DNA from: Candidatus Altimarinota bacterium
GTDB lineage: Bacteria > Patescibacteriota > Gracilibacteria > UBA4473
Direction of reading: 5' to 3'
Assembly: GCA_021736215.1 (NCBI GenBank)
Contig: JAIPGI010000009.1
Span: 1-45,842, forward strand
Length of the DNA: 45,842 nt
Shown here: positions 8,263-16,263 of the stretch, one piece after another
How the letters are laid out: every line of letters starts with the position of its first letter
Numbering within the stretch: the first letter of the stretch is position 1
Translations under genes and position numbers: made by a program
Notes under the pieces: model-generated
Databases searched by the model: none
Told to the model about the DNA's origin: nothing
Seen by the model: the letters and a program-made list of their open reading frames with translations, nothing else

Positions 8263-9687
8263 TTAGCACACATTTTTCCTTTTAAGCACCACCCAAATAC
8301 TCTTGAAAAAAATCATTGTGTCGAGTCGTAAACTCCAGTTTTTGAGATAAAAAAGCTCATAGTTCATTTCTTCTTCAAAACTCAAACTGGATCGACCATT
8401 CACTTGGGCAAATCCCGTTAGTCCAGGCTTAATCCAAAAGACCAACAGATCGTCCTTGGCATATTTTTTGACTTCCTCGGGGAGATGCGGGCGTGGCCCA
8501 ATAAGACTCATGTCACCCTTGAGGATGTTGAGCAATTGAGGGATTTCGTCAAGAGACCATTTTCGAAGCACTTTCCCGAGCTTCGTAATACGAGGATCGT
8601 TTTCAATTTTAAAAAGAACACCGCCCTTACGTTCATTTTTTTCAAGAAGAGCTTTCTTTTTTTCATCTGCATCGGGAACCATGGTGCGGAACTTTAAACA
8701 ATAAAATTCTTTTCCATTGCGTCCCACTCGAAGAGATTTGTAAAAAATAGGAGCAGAAGGATTCTCTCTCCAAATTTTGTAGGCAATTACAGAAAAAACA
8801 GGACTCAAAGCTAAAAGAGTAAGGAGAGACAAAGAGTAATCCACAACTGATTTGAGGACATATCCCCATCGTCCCAGTTTAGTGCTCTGAAGTGTAATGA
8901 GTGGCATGTGCCCGAGTGTAGAAACAGTTACTGCCGCTAAATCAAGACCCAGTTCATCTGGAAGAAATCGGAATTTTACATGGTGAATATGTGCAATACG
9001 AACAAGTTGCGATGTGATTTTCTCACTCGATTTGTCACTGGCGACAAGAATTTCATCGGGTTCGCAGGTTTCCAAAATATTTTCGAAGTCTTTGAAACTC
9101 CCAAGAATTTGAATTTTCTCAAATTTTTTCTCGAATGTTTTTTTTTCACTCAAAAGACCGACAATTTCGAATTTTGGATTTTTGATAAGAACGGCAATGG
9201 CTTTTTGGGCAATACTTCCTGTCCCGAGAATAAGTATTTTTACTTTGCCATATCCCATTTGATGGAGTTTTTCGGATAGTTTGCGAAGAAGTAATCGTCC
9301 ACCGATTAAAAGTACGAGACCGGCCAACCACGAAACTCCAAAAATAAACCGAGAGAAAAAAGTAAATTGTGAAAAGAAAAATCCCACCAAAATTAAAGCC
9401 ATTCCCGCAGAATAGGTCCAAAAAACATTCACGATTTCGTCCCAAACTTTTTCATCAGTATAAAATTTGTATCGTCCATTAAGAGCCATAATAACGAGCA
9501 AAATCAAGGTAATTTTGAAAGCAAATGCATAAAATAAATCGAGTGGAAAGAGTGTCGTGGGAGAACTGAGCTGAAACACCCCAAACCATCGCATTCGCAA
9601 GAAATATGCAAATAAAAGTCCTAAAAAAATAGTTACTCCGTCATTGAGTATACGTCCAAAGGTAAAAAGAAATTCAGATTTTTTCAT
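8263..9687 (-). CDS. Polyprenyl-phosphate sugar-1-phosphate transferase (WbaP/WcaJ-like)
   Basis: An integral membrane enzyme that moves a hexose-1-phosphate from a UDP-sugar to undecaprenyl phosphate, the first step of exopolysaccharide or surface-glycan synthesis. The N-terminal half has about four membrane helices and a CoA-binding-like domain (ILILGTGSIAQKAI); after another helix comes the bacterial sugar transferase domain with LKFRTM, DPRITKLGKVLRKWSLDEIPQL, LKGDMSLIGPRP and IKPGLTGFAQVNGRSSL. I start at ATG 9687 (474 residues) rather than the TTG at 9705, because that TTG sits directly against the -10 box at 9706-9711 and could not be in the mRNA with any leader. No other glycan genes are adjacent. 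Confidence 0.93.
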   Translation of the reverse strand: MKKSEFLFTFGRILNDGVTIFLGLLFAYFLRMRWFGVFQLSSPTTLFPLDLFYAFAFKITLILLVIMALNGRYKFYTDEKVWDEIVNVFWTYSAGMALILVGFFFSQFTFFSRFIFGVSWLAGLVLLIGGRLLLRKLSEKLHQMGYGKVKILILGTGSIAQKAIAVLIKNPKFEIVGLLSEKKTFEKKFEKIQILGSFKDFENILETCEPDEILVASDKSSEKITSQLVRIAHIHHVKFRFLPDELGLDLAAVTVSTLGHMPLITLQSTKLGRWGYVLKSVVDYSLSLLTLLALSPVFSVIAYKIWRENPSAPIFYKSLRVGRNGKEFYCLKFRTMVPDADEKKKALLEKNERKGGVLFKIENDPRITKLGKVLRKWSLDEIPQLLNILKGDMSLIGPRPHLPEEVKKYAKDDLLVFWIKPGLTGFAQVNGRSSLSFEEEMNYELFYLKNWSLRLDTMIFFKSIWVVLKRKNVC

Positions 9688-9705
9688 GGGGGACTTTCGA
9701 AGCAA

Positions 9706-9733
9706 ATTGTACGGAATGAGGGAATTTTGTCAT
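9706..9733 (-). promoter_or_regulatory. Promoter of the sugar transferase gene
   Basis: Minus strand ATGACA (9728-9733), 16 nt, TACAAT (9706-9711). It places the start of the mRNA near 9699 and therefore decides for ATG 9687. Confidence 0.6.
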
Positions 9734-9749
9734 CTTTTCTTTAAAAGAG

Positions 9750-9779
9750 TTGCATAGATTGTCTTTGGTGTGGTACAAT
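9750..9779 (+). promoter_or_regulatory. Promoter of the 86-aa unknown gene
   Basis: TTGCAT (9750-9755), 18 nt, TACAAT (9774-9779); leader about 12 nt to ATG 9798, with AAGAGAAAG as the only purine-rich stretch. Confidence 0.5.
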
Positions 9780-9797
9780 TAAGAGAAAGAACAAAAA

Positions 9798-10058
9798 ATG
9801 AAAATATCGGAAAATCCTGAAGATGCTATAATACTTCAAAGAAAAGTGCTTAATTCCCTGGGGGTACACACATCGAAACTTCCTAAAGAGCAAAGTTCTG
9901 CAGTAGGGGATATCGTTTTGGGAGTGTGTTCAAACATGAGAAATGTTATTAACAAACATAAAGGTGAGGAGATAGATGAAGCAGGTCTCCTTAAATATTT
10001 AAAAGACGAGGAACATATTGATTTCCCGACTTTAATAAATTCCGTATTGAACTCATAA
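9798..10058 (+). CDS. Small soluble protein, unknown
   Basis: An 86-residue protein (MKISENPEDAIILQRKVLNS...) with predicted helices, no membrane segment and no signal peptide. I do not recognise a family. It has its own promoter, is divergent from the sugar-transferase gene and convergent with infB, which ends 51 nt downstream on the other strand. Codon use resembles the neighbours, so it is probably a native gene. Confidence 0.65.
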   Translation: MKISENPEDAIILQRKVLNSLGVHTSKLPKEQSSAVGDIVLGVCSNMRNVINKHKGEEIDEAGLLKYLKDEEHIDFPTLINSVLNS

Positions 10059-10108
10059 AAAACTCTTCAGATTACAGACTTACATACTTGTAGAGTTGAT
10101 TGTCATTC

Positions 10109-12217
10109 CTATTTTTTTGCCACAAACAACTCCAAAGTGTCTCCCTTTTGAAATACCAATCCATTGTGATCAATTTTTGCTCCACATTCGGCTCCCTCAT
10201 TAACCTCATTCGTTTCTTTTTGCCCGAGTTGTACGGAAGCAACTTTCGCCTCTCCAATAACCATTTTTTCGCTTTCCCCCGTGGTTTCATTTTTCTGCTC
10301 TCGAAGTAATCGAAATTTACAGAGTTTTCTTAATTTCCCCGTTACAACATCTCCACCGATAACGGCCATTTTCTTGTTTGAGGCAAAAATAGCCTTAATG
10401 TGAAATATCCCCACAATTGTTTCTCCTTCATTTTCCTCCATTTTTCCGAGAAGGATATCGTTTAACTTTTCAGTTAGATGATAAATTACATCAAAAGTGA
10501 AAATTCGAACCCCTTCCTTTTCAGCGAGCTTATCAATTCGTCCCGGAGTTTCAACATTAAAACCAACAACGACTGATTCTCCAGCACTCGCTAACATAAC
10601 ATCAGATTCACTAATTTCGCCGACTCCAGAATGAATGACCTTGCAGAAGCTTTCATCAGTTTTGATTTTTTCAATCTCGCTGACAACTGCCTCCAAAGTT
10701 CCCTTACTATCAGCCTTTGCAATGACCTTGAGTTGTTGTAATTTTCCTTCGGCAAGTTTCGCCTTCATGGTAGCAAGAGAAAACTTTTTGCGTTTTGTAA
10801 GTTCGTCTTCGTGGGAAAGAGAAGCGACTTCTTCAGACTTGCGACGAGCCAATTTCTCATTTTCCATAATTTGCATCAAATCTCCCACCTGAGGAAGCTT
10901 CTCAAGTCCTGTTACTTGTACAGGAGTTGATGGTGGAGCAAGACGAATGTCTTTTCCATTAAAATCTTTCATGGTTCGGATTTTTCCGTATTGGTCATAA
11001 ATAACAAAAGCATCTCCTTGTTTGAGCGTCCCCGTGTTTACCAAAACCGTTGCGGTTACACCCGTTCCAGAATGAACGGATGCTTCAATAACAGTACAAA
11101 TGGCATTTCGGTTTGGATTCGCTTTCAGCTCTTGTAACTCGGCAATAATCTTGATGGTATCTAGTAGTTTATCAATTCCTAGTCCTGTTTTGGCAGAAAC
11201 GGGAATACACGGAGTGTCTCCCCCCCAATCCTCTGGATTGAGATTGTGTTCTGCTAGTTGTCCTTTGACCATCTCAGGATTTGCTCCAGCCATATCCATC
11301 TTATTGATAGCAACAATAACAGGAATTCCTGCTTCTCGAGCATGATTTATAGCCTCCAAAGATTGAGGCTTGAGTCCTTCTGTGGCGGCAACAACAAGAA
11401 TTGCCAAATCTGTTGCACGTGCTCCTCGGGCTCGCATAACAGTAAAGGCTTCGTGTCCAGGGGTATCAAGAAATGTTATTTTTTCTCCTTTGACATCAAC
11501 CTGATAAGCTCCAATGCGTTGAGTAATACCTCCGGCTTCGCCTTCGACAACCTTACTCTTTCGAATGTAATCGAGAATAGAAGTTTTTCCATGGTCAACG
11601 TGACCCATAATAGAAACAACTGGTGGGCGAGGTTGAATTAATTCGGGATCTTCATCTGCCAAGAGTTGTGAAATATCGGCACGAAATAAATCTTCGCCAC
11701 TGAGTTCTACAGCTTCCTTTTTTACCTTAATCCCTAATTCATCGGCGATAACGGCGGCTGTTTCATAGTCAATATCTTGTGCAAGGTTTGCAATAATTCC
11801 ATTTTGTTTGAGTTTCACCAAAACAATAGGGATTGGTTTTCCAATTTTTATGGCAAGTTCTCGAACAGTTAAATTCTCTGGAAGAATAATAATTCCATCA
11901 TCGGTTTTTTGGATAACGACCACTTCTTCTTTTGGTTCTTCTGGTTTTTTTTCGATTTTCTTTTTTCGAGTGGTTTTCTTTTGTCCAGCAGTTTTTTTCT
12001 GTTGTTCTTCAACAATTTCTCGATCAAGTTCTTCCTCTATTTTGTGGTCAACTTGCTTGATTTCATCTCCTAATTCTATTTTTTTAATCTCAGCAACAAT
12101 TTCATCTGGGATCATCTCATCTTCACCAATTTCGAAATCCAAATCCATAGCATGGAGCTGTACAGCTTCTGGAGCGATATCAAGTTGCTTGGCGAGATCG
12201 GCGACGGAAATCGGCAT
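10109..12217 (-). CDS. infB: Translation initiation factor IF-2
   Basis: A GTPase that brings fMet-tRNA to the 30S subunit and promotes subunit joining. Counted from GTG 12229, visible parts are an IF2_N segment (about 5-55), a Lys/Glu-rich linker (60-105), a second IF2_N domain (about 113-165), and the G domain with GHVDHGKT (209-216), DTPGH, NKMD and SAKTG, then domains II-IV. Length is normal. I start at ATG 12217 (702 residues): the GTG at 12229 lies inside a promoter -10 box (TGGACA, 17 nt, TAGAGT), whereas ATG 12217 is 10 nt past it, giving a nearly leaderless mRNA. In many bacteria infB follows nusA; here nusA is 12 kb away. Confidence 0.97.
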   Translation of the reverse strand: MPISVADLAKQLDIAPEAVQLHAMDLDFEIGEDEMIPDEIVAEIKKIELGDEIKQVDHKIEEELDREIVEEQQKKTAGQKKTTRKKKIEKKPEEPKEEVVVIQKTDDGIIILPENLTVRELAIKIGKPIPIVLVKLKQNGIIANLAQDIDYETAAVIADELGIKVKKEAVELSGEDLFRADISQLLADEDPELIQPRPPVVSIMGHVDHGKTSILDYIRKSKVVEGEAGGITQRIGAYQVDVKGEKITFLDTPGHEAFTVMRARGARATDLAILVVAATEGLKPQSLEAINHAREAGIPVIVAINKMDMAGANPEMVKGQLAEHNLNPEDWGGDTPCIPVSAKTGLGIDKLLDTIKIIAELQELKANPNRNAICTVIEASVHSGTGVTATVLVNTGTLKQGDAFVIYDQYGKIRTMKDFNGKDIRLAPPSTPVQVTGLEKLPQVGDLMQIMENEKLARRKSEEVASLSHEDELTKRKKFSLATMKAKLAEGKLQQLKVIAKADSKGTLEAVVSEIEKIKTDESFCKVIHSGVGEISESDVMLASAGESVVVGFNVETPGRIDKLAEKEGVRIFTFDVIYHLTEKLNDILLGKMEENEGETIVGIFHIKAIFASNKKMAVIGGDVVTGKLRKLCKFRLLREQKNETTGESEKMVIGEAKVASVQLGQKETNEVNEGAECGAKIDHNGLVFQKGDTLELFVAKK

Positions 12218-12227
12218 TTGCCGCGCC

Positions 12228-12256
12228 ACTCTAATGGGGAGACTGTGATTTGTCCA
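12228..12256 (-). promoter_or_regulatory. infB promoter, near-leaderless layout
   Basis: Minus strand TGGACA (12251-12256), 17 nt, TAGAGT (12228-12233). Ten nt separate the -10 box from ATG 12217; there is no Shine-Dalgarno. Confidence 0.55.
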
Positions 12257-12315
12257 GTGATTTTGGTGATGTTTTTTATTTATAAGGATAGGTTCCGTTT
12301 GAGTTCAGACTCCAG

Positions 12316-12343
12316 TTGCCCCTATGAAAATTTTGCCTACACT
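12316..12343 (+). promoter_or_regulatory. Promoter of the U32 gene, near-leaderless layout
   Basis: TTGCCC (12316-12321), 16 nt, TACACT (12338-12343), then 11 nt to ATG 12355. The sequence before the ATG (GACCAAACA) has no Shine-Dalgarno. Confidence 0.5.
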
Positions 12344-12354
12344 GCGACCAAACA

Positions 12355-13662
12355 ATGCAAAAAATCGAACTTCTCGCTCCTGTAGGCTCATATGAGGCCT
12401 TGCACTCTGCTATCAAAGCTGGGGCAGATGCTATTTACTTTGGAGTAACGCATCTCAATATGCGTTACGGTTGTGCAAAAGAGTTCGATTTAGATGATCT
12501 CAAAAAAATAATAGATATTTGTCATCAGTCAAATATTCGAGCGTATCTTGTTGTTAATACCATTGTGTATAACACGGAGATTGAACTCATGCATCAAATT
12601 GTTGATGCGGCCAAGAAAAATAAAGTAGACGCCATTATCGCATCGGATGTGTCAGTCCTTCAGTATTGTCATGATATCAAGCAAGAGGTACACGCCTCTA
12701 CACAATTATCTATTTCTAATATTGAAGCGGTAAGGTTCTATTCACAATTCTGTGATCGGGTGGTTCTGGCGCGAGAGCTAGATTTGGGACAAATAAAAGA
12801 AATATCGAACAAAATTTGTGTTCAAAAAATAAAGGGTCCAAAAGGAAATTTAATAGAATTGGAAGGGTTCTGCCATGGAGCGATGTGTATTTCGGTGAGT
12901 GGAAGATGTTTTATGTCGACGTTTGAACATGGATTTTCTGCCAATAGGGGACTCTGTCGACAGGTGTGTCGTCGTCCATACAAAATTATCGACGAAGAAA
13001 CAGGGGATGCACTCAAAGTAGAAAGTCAGTATGTCATGAGTCCCGAAGATATGTGTACTATTGATTTTTTGGATAAGCTCATTGATGCAGGCATTGTAAG
13101 TCTCAAAATTGAAGGGCGTGGACGATCTCCAGAATATGTTTATACCGTTATTACTGCGTATAGAAAGGCATTAGATGCTTTGGGAAAAGGCGAATATACC
13201 GAAAAACTCGTGGAAGAACTATTTGCTGATTTGAAATCAGTTTACAATCGGGGATTTTCGAAAGGATTTTTCTATGGACGACCGATTGGGGCATGGAGTA
13301 ATTCTTATGGAAGCAAGGCCACCACAAGAAAAATCTTTTTGGGAAAAGTTACTCATTTTTTTCCGCAGCCTTCTGTTGCCGAAGTATCTATTCAATCGGG
13401 GGATATTCATGTGGGGGATGAGATATATATCATTGGAGAGACTACTGGAACTGTCAAAATGAAAATAGACGAACTTCGAAACGAATCGGAAACTTCTATT
13501 AAATCTGCTCAAAAGGGAGAAATTATTACTTTTAAAACATCTGAGAAAGTTCGTATCAATGATGATGTTTATATCGTGGAAAGCCTTTCAGAAAACCAGA
13601 AAAAAAACGAAAAAAATCCAAGACTTCGCAATCGAGTGCAAAATTATGGAGATAATTTGTGA
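12355..13662 (+). CDS. U32 family protein (TrhP/YegQ-like tRNA hydroxylation)
   Basis: A 435-residue member of the family historically called peptidase U32. It starts with ELLAPVGSYEALHSAIKAGADAIYFG, typical of the TIM-barrel, and carries the conserved Cys cluster (GFCHGAMCISVSGRC and RGLCRQVCRRPY) expected to hold an iron-sulfur cluster. SLKIEGRGRSPEYV is also a family signature. Characterised relatives (TrhP, RlhA) make 5-hydroxyuridine or 5-hydroxycytidine in tRNA or rRNA using prephenate-derived material. The prominent C-terminal beta domain favours the TrhP-like group. The gene is divergent from infB, and its stop overlaps the -35 box of the next gene's promoter. Confidence 0.88.
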   Translation: MQKIELLAPVGSYEALHSAIKAGADAIYFGVTHLNMRYGCAKEFDLDDLKKIIDICHQSNIRAYLVVNTIVYNTEIELMHQIVDAAKKNKVDAIIASDVSVLQYCHDIKQEVHASTQLSISNIEAVRFYSQFCDRVVLARELDLGQIKEISNKICVQKIKGPKGNLIELEGFCHGAMCISVSGRCFMSTFEHGFSANRGLCRQVCRRPYKIIDEETGDALKVESQYVMSPEDMCTIDFLDKLIDAGIVSLKIEGRGRSPEYVYTVITAYRKALDALGKGEYTEKLVEELFADLKSVYNRGFSKGFFYGRPIGAWSNSYGSKATTRKIFLGKVTHFFPQPSVAEVSIQSGDIHVGDEIYIIGETTGTVKMKIDELRNESETSIKSAQKGEIITFKTSEKVRINDDVYIVESLSENQKKNEKNPRLRNRVQNYGDNL

Positions 13663-13685
13663 TTTTTATCTCAAAATGGTATAAT
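13657..13685 (+). promoter_or_regulatory. Promoter of the AI-2E family gene
   Basis: TTGTGA (13657-13662, overlapping the U32 stop codon), 17 nt, TATAAT (13680-13685), then 11 nt to ATG 13697. Confidence 0.65.
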
Positions 13686-13696
13686 GTAAAGACGGC

Positions 13697-14791
13697 ATGA
13701 AAACCAGTAATCACGTTATTCCGAAACTTCAAAAGTATTTTTTACTCGGAATGCTCCTTGTTCTTTTGGTAAGTTTGTTACTTTTTGCGTCACCTTTTTT
13801 GACAACACTTTTTGTAGCGGGGATTATCGTCACAGCTATCCATCCGATACATGTTTTTATCAATAAAAAATTAAAAGTTACAGAAAGTCTGTCAGCACTT
13901 CTCGTGCTCTTAATCATTACCGCATTAATTTTGGGACCAGCAACAATTATATTCTTTGCAATTGCAGGACAGGCTTCGGACGCTTATATCGCAATCAATA
14001 GGCATATTCAGGATCTTATTGCCTCCAATTATAATATTCTTTCCTTGTTTGATACTTCTCCCGTACTTCAATCATGGGTCGAAAAACTTTTGACATATAA
14101 TCCTATTTCTCCAGATCAAATATTGTCCATAACACGTGGACTTGTAGGGAATATAAGCAAATTAATTCTCTCAAATGCAACTGGAATTTTCAGAAATCTA
14201 ACAATTTGGGCATTACATGCAGTCGTATTTTTGGGAGCCCTCTTTTTCTTTGTGAGAGATGGAGATCGGTTGGTCGAATATATCCGTTCACTTCTCCCGC
14301 TCAAAGAAAAGCATCGCAAAGAAGTTATCGCGGGTATGTATAGGTTTACACAGTCTATTATGTATGGGATTTTTGGAGCGGCAATTGCTCAGGGATTACT
14401 CCTCTGGGTAGGATTAGCTTTTTTTGGAATCAAACACGCGATTTTTTGGTCCGCAGTAGGAGCAGTCCTAGCGCTTCTTCCAGCGGGAATAACCCTTATT
14501 TGGATACCTGTAGCATTGGCTCTCTTTTTTAACCATCAAATTACGCAGGCGATTGTTTTCACCCTTTGGTGTGTAGGAGTGGTCTCCTTGGCAGATAATT
14601 TCGTAAAACCATATGTTATCGGTGTGAAATCTATGCTCAATCCCTTTGCAGTGGTGGTTATGATTTTAGGAGGATTCTTTATGTTTGGTTTTGCAGGAGT
14701 TATCTTTGGTCCATTTATTTTTATGCTTACGATGACATTTCTCAAGATATACAAAGAGGAATACCAAGACCTTTTGAACGAGGATAAATAA
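13697..14791 (+). CDS. AI-2E family (PerM/YdiK-like) membrane protein
   Basis: A 364-residue polytopic membrane protein of the AI-2E transporter family (DUF20). Seven to eight hydrophobic segments are visible: two near the N-terminus, two between about 65 and 95 and about 165 and 190, and a C-terminal block starting at about 215 with FGAAIAQGLLLWVGLAFFGI. DNFVKPYVIGVKSMLNPFAVVV is the family signature. Members have been linked to autoinducer-2 export, Na+/H+ antiport or permease functions; substrate cannot be deduced here. It is transcribed from its own promoter. Confidence 0.88.
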   Translation: MKTSNHVIPKLQKYFLLGMLLVLLVSLLLFASPFLTTLFVAGIIVTAIHPIHVFINKKLKVTESLSALLVLLIITALILGPATIIFFAIAGQASDAYIAINRHIQDLIASNYNILSLFDTSPVLQSWVEKLLTYNPISPDQILSITRGLVGNISKLILSNATGIFRNLTIWALHAVVFLGALFFFVRDGDRLVEYIRSLLPLKEKHRKEVIAGMYRFTQSIMYGIFGAAIAQGLLLWVGLAFFGIKHAIFWSAVGAVLALLPAGITLIWIPVALALFFNHQITQAIVFTLWCVGVVSLADNFVKPYVIGVKSMLNPFAVVVMILGGFFMFGFAGVIFGPFIFMLTMTFLKIYKEEYQDLLNEDK

Positions 14792-14841
14792 AGTAGACGG
14801 AGGTTCCTTTTTATGGTATAATCTTAAGATAAATATACACT

Positions 14842-15621
14842 ATGAAATTTATTTTTCGTTTTCCAAAACAAGATCGTGTAGAAACAGTTGTTGTGTTAAG
14901 GAACTCAGAATTACTCGATTCGACTCCAATTGAAAAGCAAGAAAAACAAAAAGAAATTGTTGAAAAATTTGAAAGTCTGCTTAAGAAATACGATGACGTT
15001 TTTAAAGAATTTCCGCCAACACAACCTATTTCTTTGGGAGATGTGAAATTTGAAAGTTGGGAAAAGGGGAAAAAATATGTTGAAGAGTTTAAAGATGTTG
15101 AGGTGCAGTATTCTAGGGCCTACAAAAGGATGATTTTATCTGGGGGGAAAAATACAGAACAAGGATTGGAGTATTTTTTAGTCCGCTACAAAAATGAAGA
15201 AGGGGAAATCATGAAGCATGAACTTGATTTGGACAAATCCGAAAAAGAATATAAGGATGCTTATTTTAAAAAATATGGGAAGAAATTTAATTATCAAGAA
15301 TTAGAGAAGAGAAATAGGCTTATCGGAGCAGAAGAGGTTATTTTTGATGGAGTAAGAAATATTCGTCAAAAAAGAAGAAACCTTTCTTATTGGAATCGAG
15401 CTGCGAAGAACAAGTACGAGACATCATACAGGGATGTGGAATTTGAATCTTTGCGTGATCAAAAACCCCAAAGTGGTATTTCTGGAAAAAAAATAGAAAA
15501 ACAAAGAGATTTAAATTTTCTTGAAAAATTTTTAAAACCAACAGAACAACTTTTGGAAAAAAAGAATACAGGGAATGATTTAGGGAATTTAAAGGGAGAA
15601 ATAACAGGAACTCACAGTTGA
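14842..15621 (+). CDS. Charged soluble protein, unknown
   Basis: A 259-residue protein very rich in Lys and Glu, with no signal peptide or membrane helix. Residues about 30-50 and 200-245 look helical and perhaps coiled coil. I do not recognise a family. A TATAAT at 14817-14822 with a weak TAGACG 17 nt upstream gives a leader of about 12 nt. The gene is more AT-rich and Lys-rich than its neighbours and stands directly before the tRNA-Pro/GIY-YIG locus, so it may belong to acquired DNA; that is only suggestive. Confidence 0.65.
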   Translation: MKFIFRFPKQDRVETVVVLRNSELLDSTPIEKQEKQKEIVEKFESLLKKYDDVFKEFPPTQPISLGDVKFESWEKGKKYVEEFKDVEVQYSRAYKRMILSGGKNTEQGLEYFLVRYKNEEGEIMKHELDLDKSEKEYKDAYFKKYGKKFNYQELEKRNRLIGAEEVIFDGVRNIRQKRRNLSYWNRAAKNKYETSYRDVEFESLRDQKPQSGISGKKIEKQRDLNFLEKFLKPTEQLLEKKNTGNDLGNLKGEITGTHS

Positions 15622-15730
15622 TTAAAAATCCTACTTGAGTTTTTTTGGGAAATGATTATCGTCCACAAGCTTTTTAGCAAATCGTTGAGATATAGCTTCG
15701 GTTGTTTCGTTTGAAGCCAAGAGAAGCTAA

Positions 15731-15757
15731 TTTATCGTCGGGGTGTAGCTCAGTTGG
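15731..15757 (+). repeat. Left copy of a 27-bp direct repeat (tRNA-Pro 5' end)
   Basis: TTTATCGTCGGGGTGTAGCT and the following CAGTTGG recur at 16041-16067 with one mismatch, exactly 310 bp away. The repeats bracket the GIY-YIG ORF and include the first 19 nt of the tRNA plus 8 nt of 5' flank, so the duplicated unit began outside the tRNA itself. Confidence 0.9.
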
Positions 15758-15786
15758 TCCGCCTGAGGCGGATACATGATTTGGGA
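15739..15786 (+). pseudogene. Truncated tRNA-Pro copy with a palindromic insert
   Basis: CGGGGTGTAGCTCAGTTGG matches the 5' end of the intact tRNA-Pro at 16049. The D-arm is then interrupted by a small palindrome, TCCGCC-TGA-GGCGGA (15758-15772), after which TACATGATTTGGGA matches the anticodon arm including the TGG anticodon with one mismatch. Everything 3' of the anticodon loop is unrelated, so no cloverleaf can form. It looks like the left-hand relic of a duplication. Confidence 0.8.
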
Positions 15787-15816
15787 GGAATGAGTTATAC
15801 TTACCCAAGATAAAAT

Positions 15817-16071
15817 ATGTATAGCGTTTATGTTATTTCAAATCCCAAAGGTATTCTCTACAAGGGGAGCACATCTCATCTAGAACAGAGGATGGGGGAA
15901 CATCAAGATGGACTGAGTCCGTGGACCAAAGGGAAAGGTCCGTGGACACTGGTTTATCATGAAGAGTTCAAAACCCGTTCTGATGCGACGAAAAGAGAAA
16001 AGTTCCTAAAATCAGGGAAAGGGAGAGAATTCCTCAAAAATTTATTGTCGGGGTGTAGCTCAGTTGGCTAG
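15817..16071 (+). CDS. Single-domain GIY-YIG endonuclease-like protein
   Basis: An 84-residue protein of the small GIY-YIG (URI/YhbQ-like) type: VYV and YKG stand for the GIY and YIG motifs, followed by the conserved Arg in HLEQRMGEHQ and the Glu in KREKFLKSGKGREFLKNL. The usual domain ends at about residue 76; the last nine residues (LLSGCSSVG) and stop are read from the 5' end of the intact tRNA-Pro gene, overlapping it by 23 nt. A TATACT lies 15 nt upstream of the ATG. Sitting between a tRNA half-copy and the intact tRNA, it looks like a mobile endonuclease ORF that inserted at the tRNA while rebuilding it; activity is inferred from motifs only. Confidence 0.85.
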   Translation: MYSVYVISNPKGILYKGSTSHLEQRMGEHQDGLSPWTKGKGPWTLVYHEEFKTRSDATKREKFLKSGKGREFLKNLLSGCSSVG

Positions 16072-16125
16072 AGTACATGGTTTGGGACCATGGGGTCGGA
16101 GGTTCGAGTCCTCTCACCCCGACCA
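16049..16125 (+). tRNA. tRNA-Pro (anticodon UGG)
   Basis: A complete cloverleaf: acceptor CGGGGTG with CACCCCG, D stem GCTC with GAGT, anticodon stem CATGG with CCATG around the loop TTTGGGA (anticodon TGG), T arm GGAGG-TTCGAGT-CCTCT, discriminator A and an encoded CCA. It is followed directly by an intrinsic terminator. Confidence 0.97.
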
Positions 16126-16126
16126 G

Positions 16127-16165
16127 AAAAAAGCGAGTGTGTCTAAAGGGCATAGTCGCTTTTTT
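16127..16165 (+). terminator. Intrinsic terminator after tRNA-Pro
   Basis: AAAAAAGCGA (16127-16136) pairs with TCGCTTTTTT (16156-16165), leaving a 19-nt loop; the T-run ends the hairpin, as in a Rho-independent terminator. Confidence 0.7.
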
Positions 16166-16226
16166 CACATGTGCAGAGGGAGAAAATATTCTCCTGCCTA
16201 GGGGAAAGGAGGAACTCAAACAAAAC

Positions 16227-16255
16227 TTGATTTTTTGTATTCAATTCACCACAAT
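16227..16255 (+). promoter_or_regulatory. Promoter of the DUF3352-like gene, leaderless layout
   Basis: TTGATT (16227-16232), 17 nt, CACAAT (16250-16255), then 8 nt to ATG 16264 with no Shine-Dalgarno. Confidence 0.5.
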
Positions 16256-16263
16256 CCTCGCCG

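Noticed and set aside
15739-15786. Second tRNA-Pro gene
   Set aside because: Only the 5' half to the anticodon loop is present, with an inserted palindrome in the D-arm and no T arm or acceptor 3' strand.
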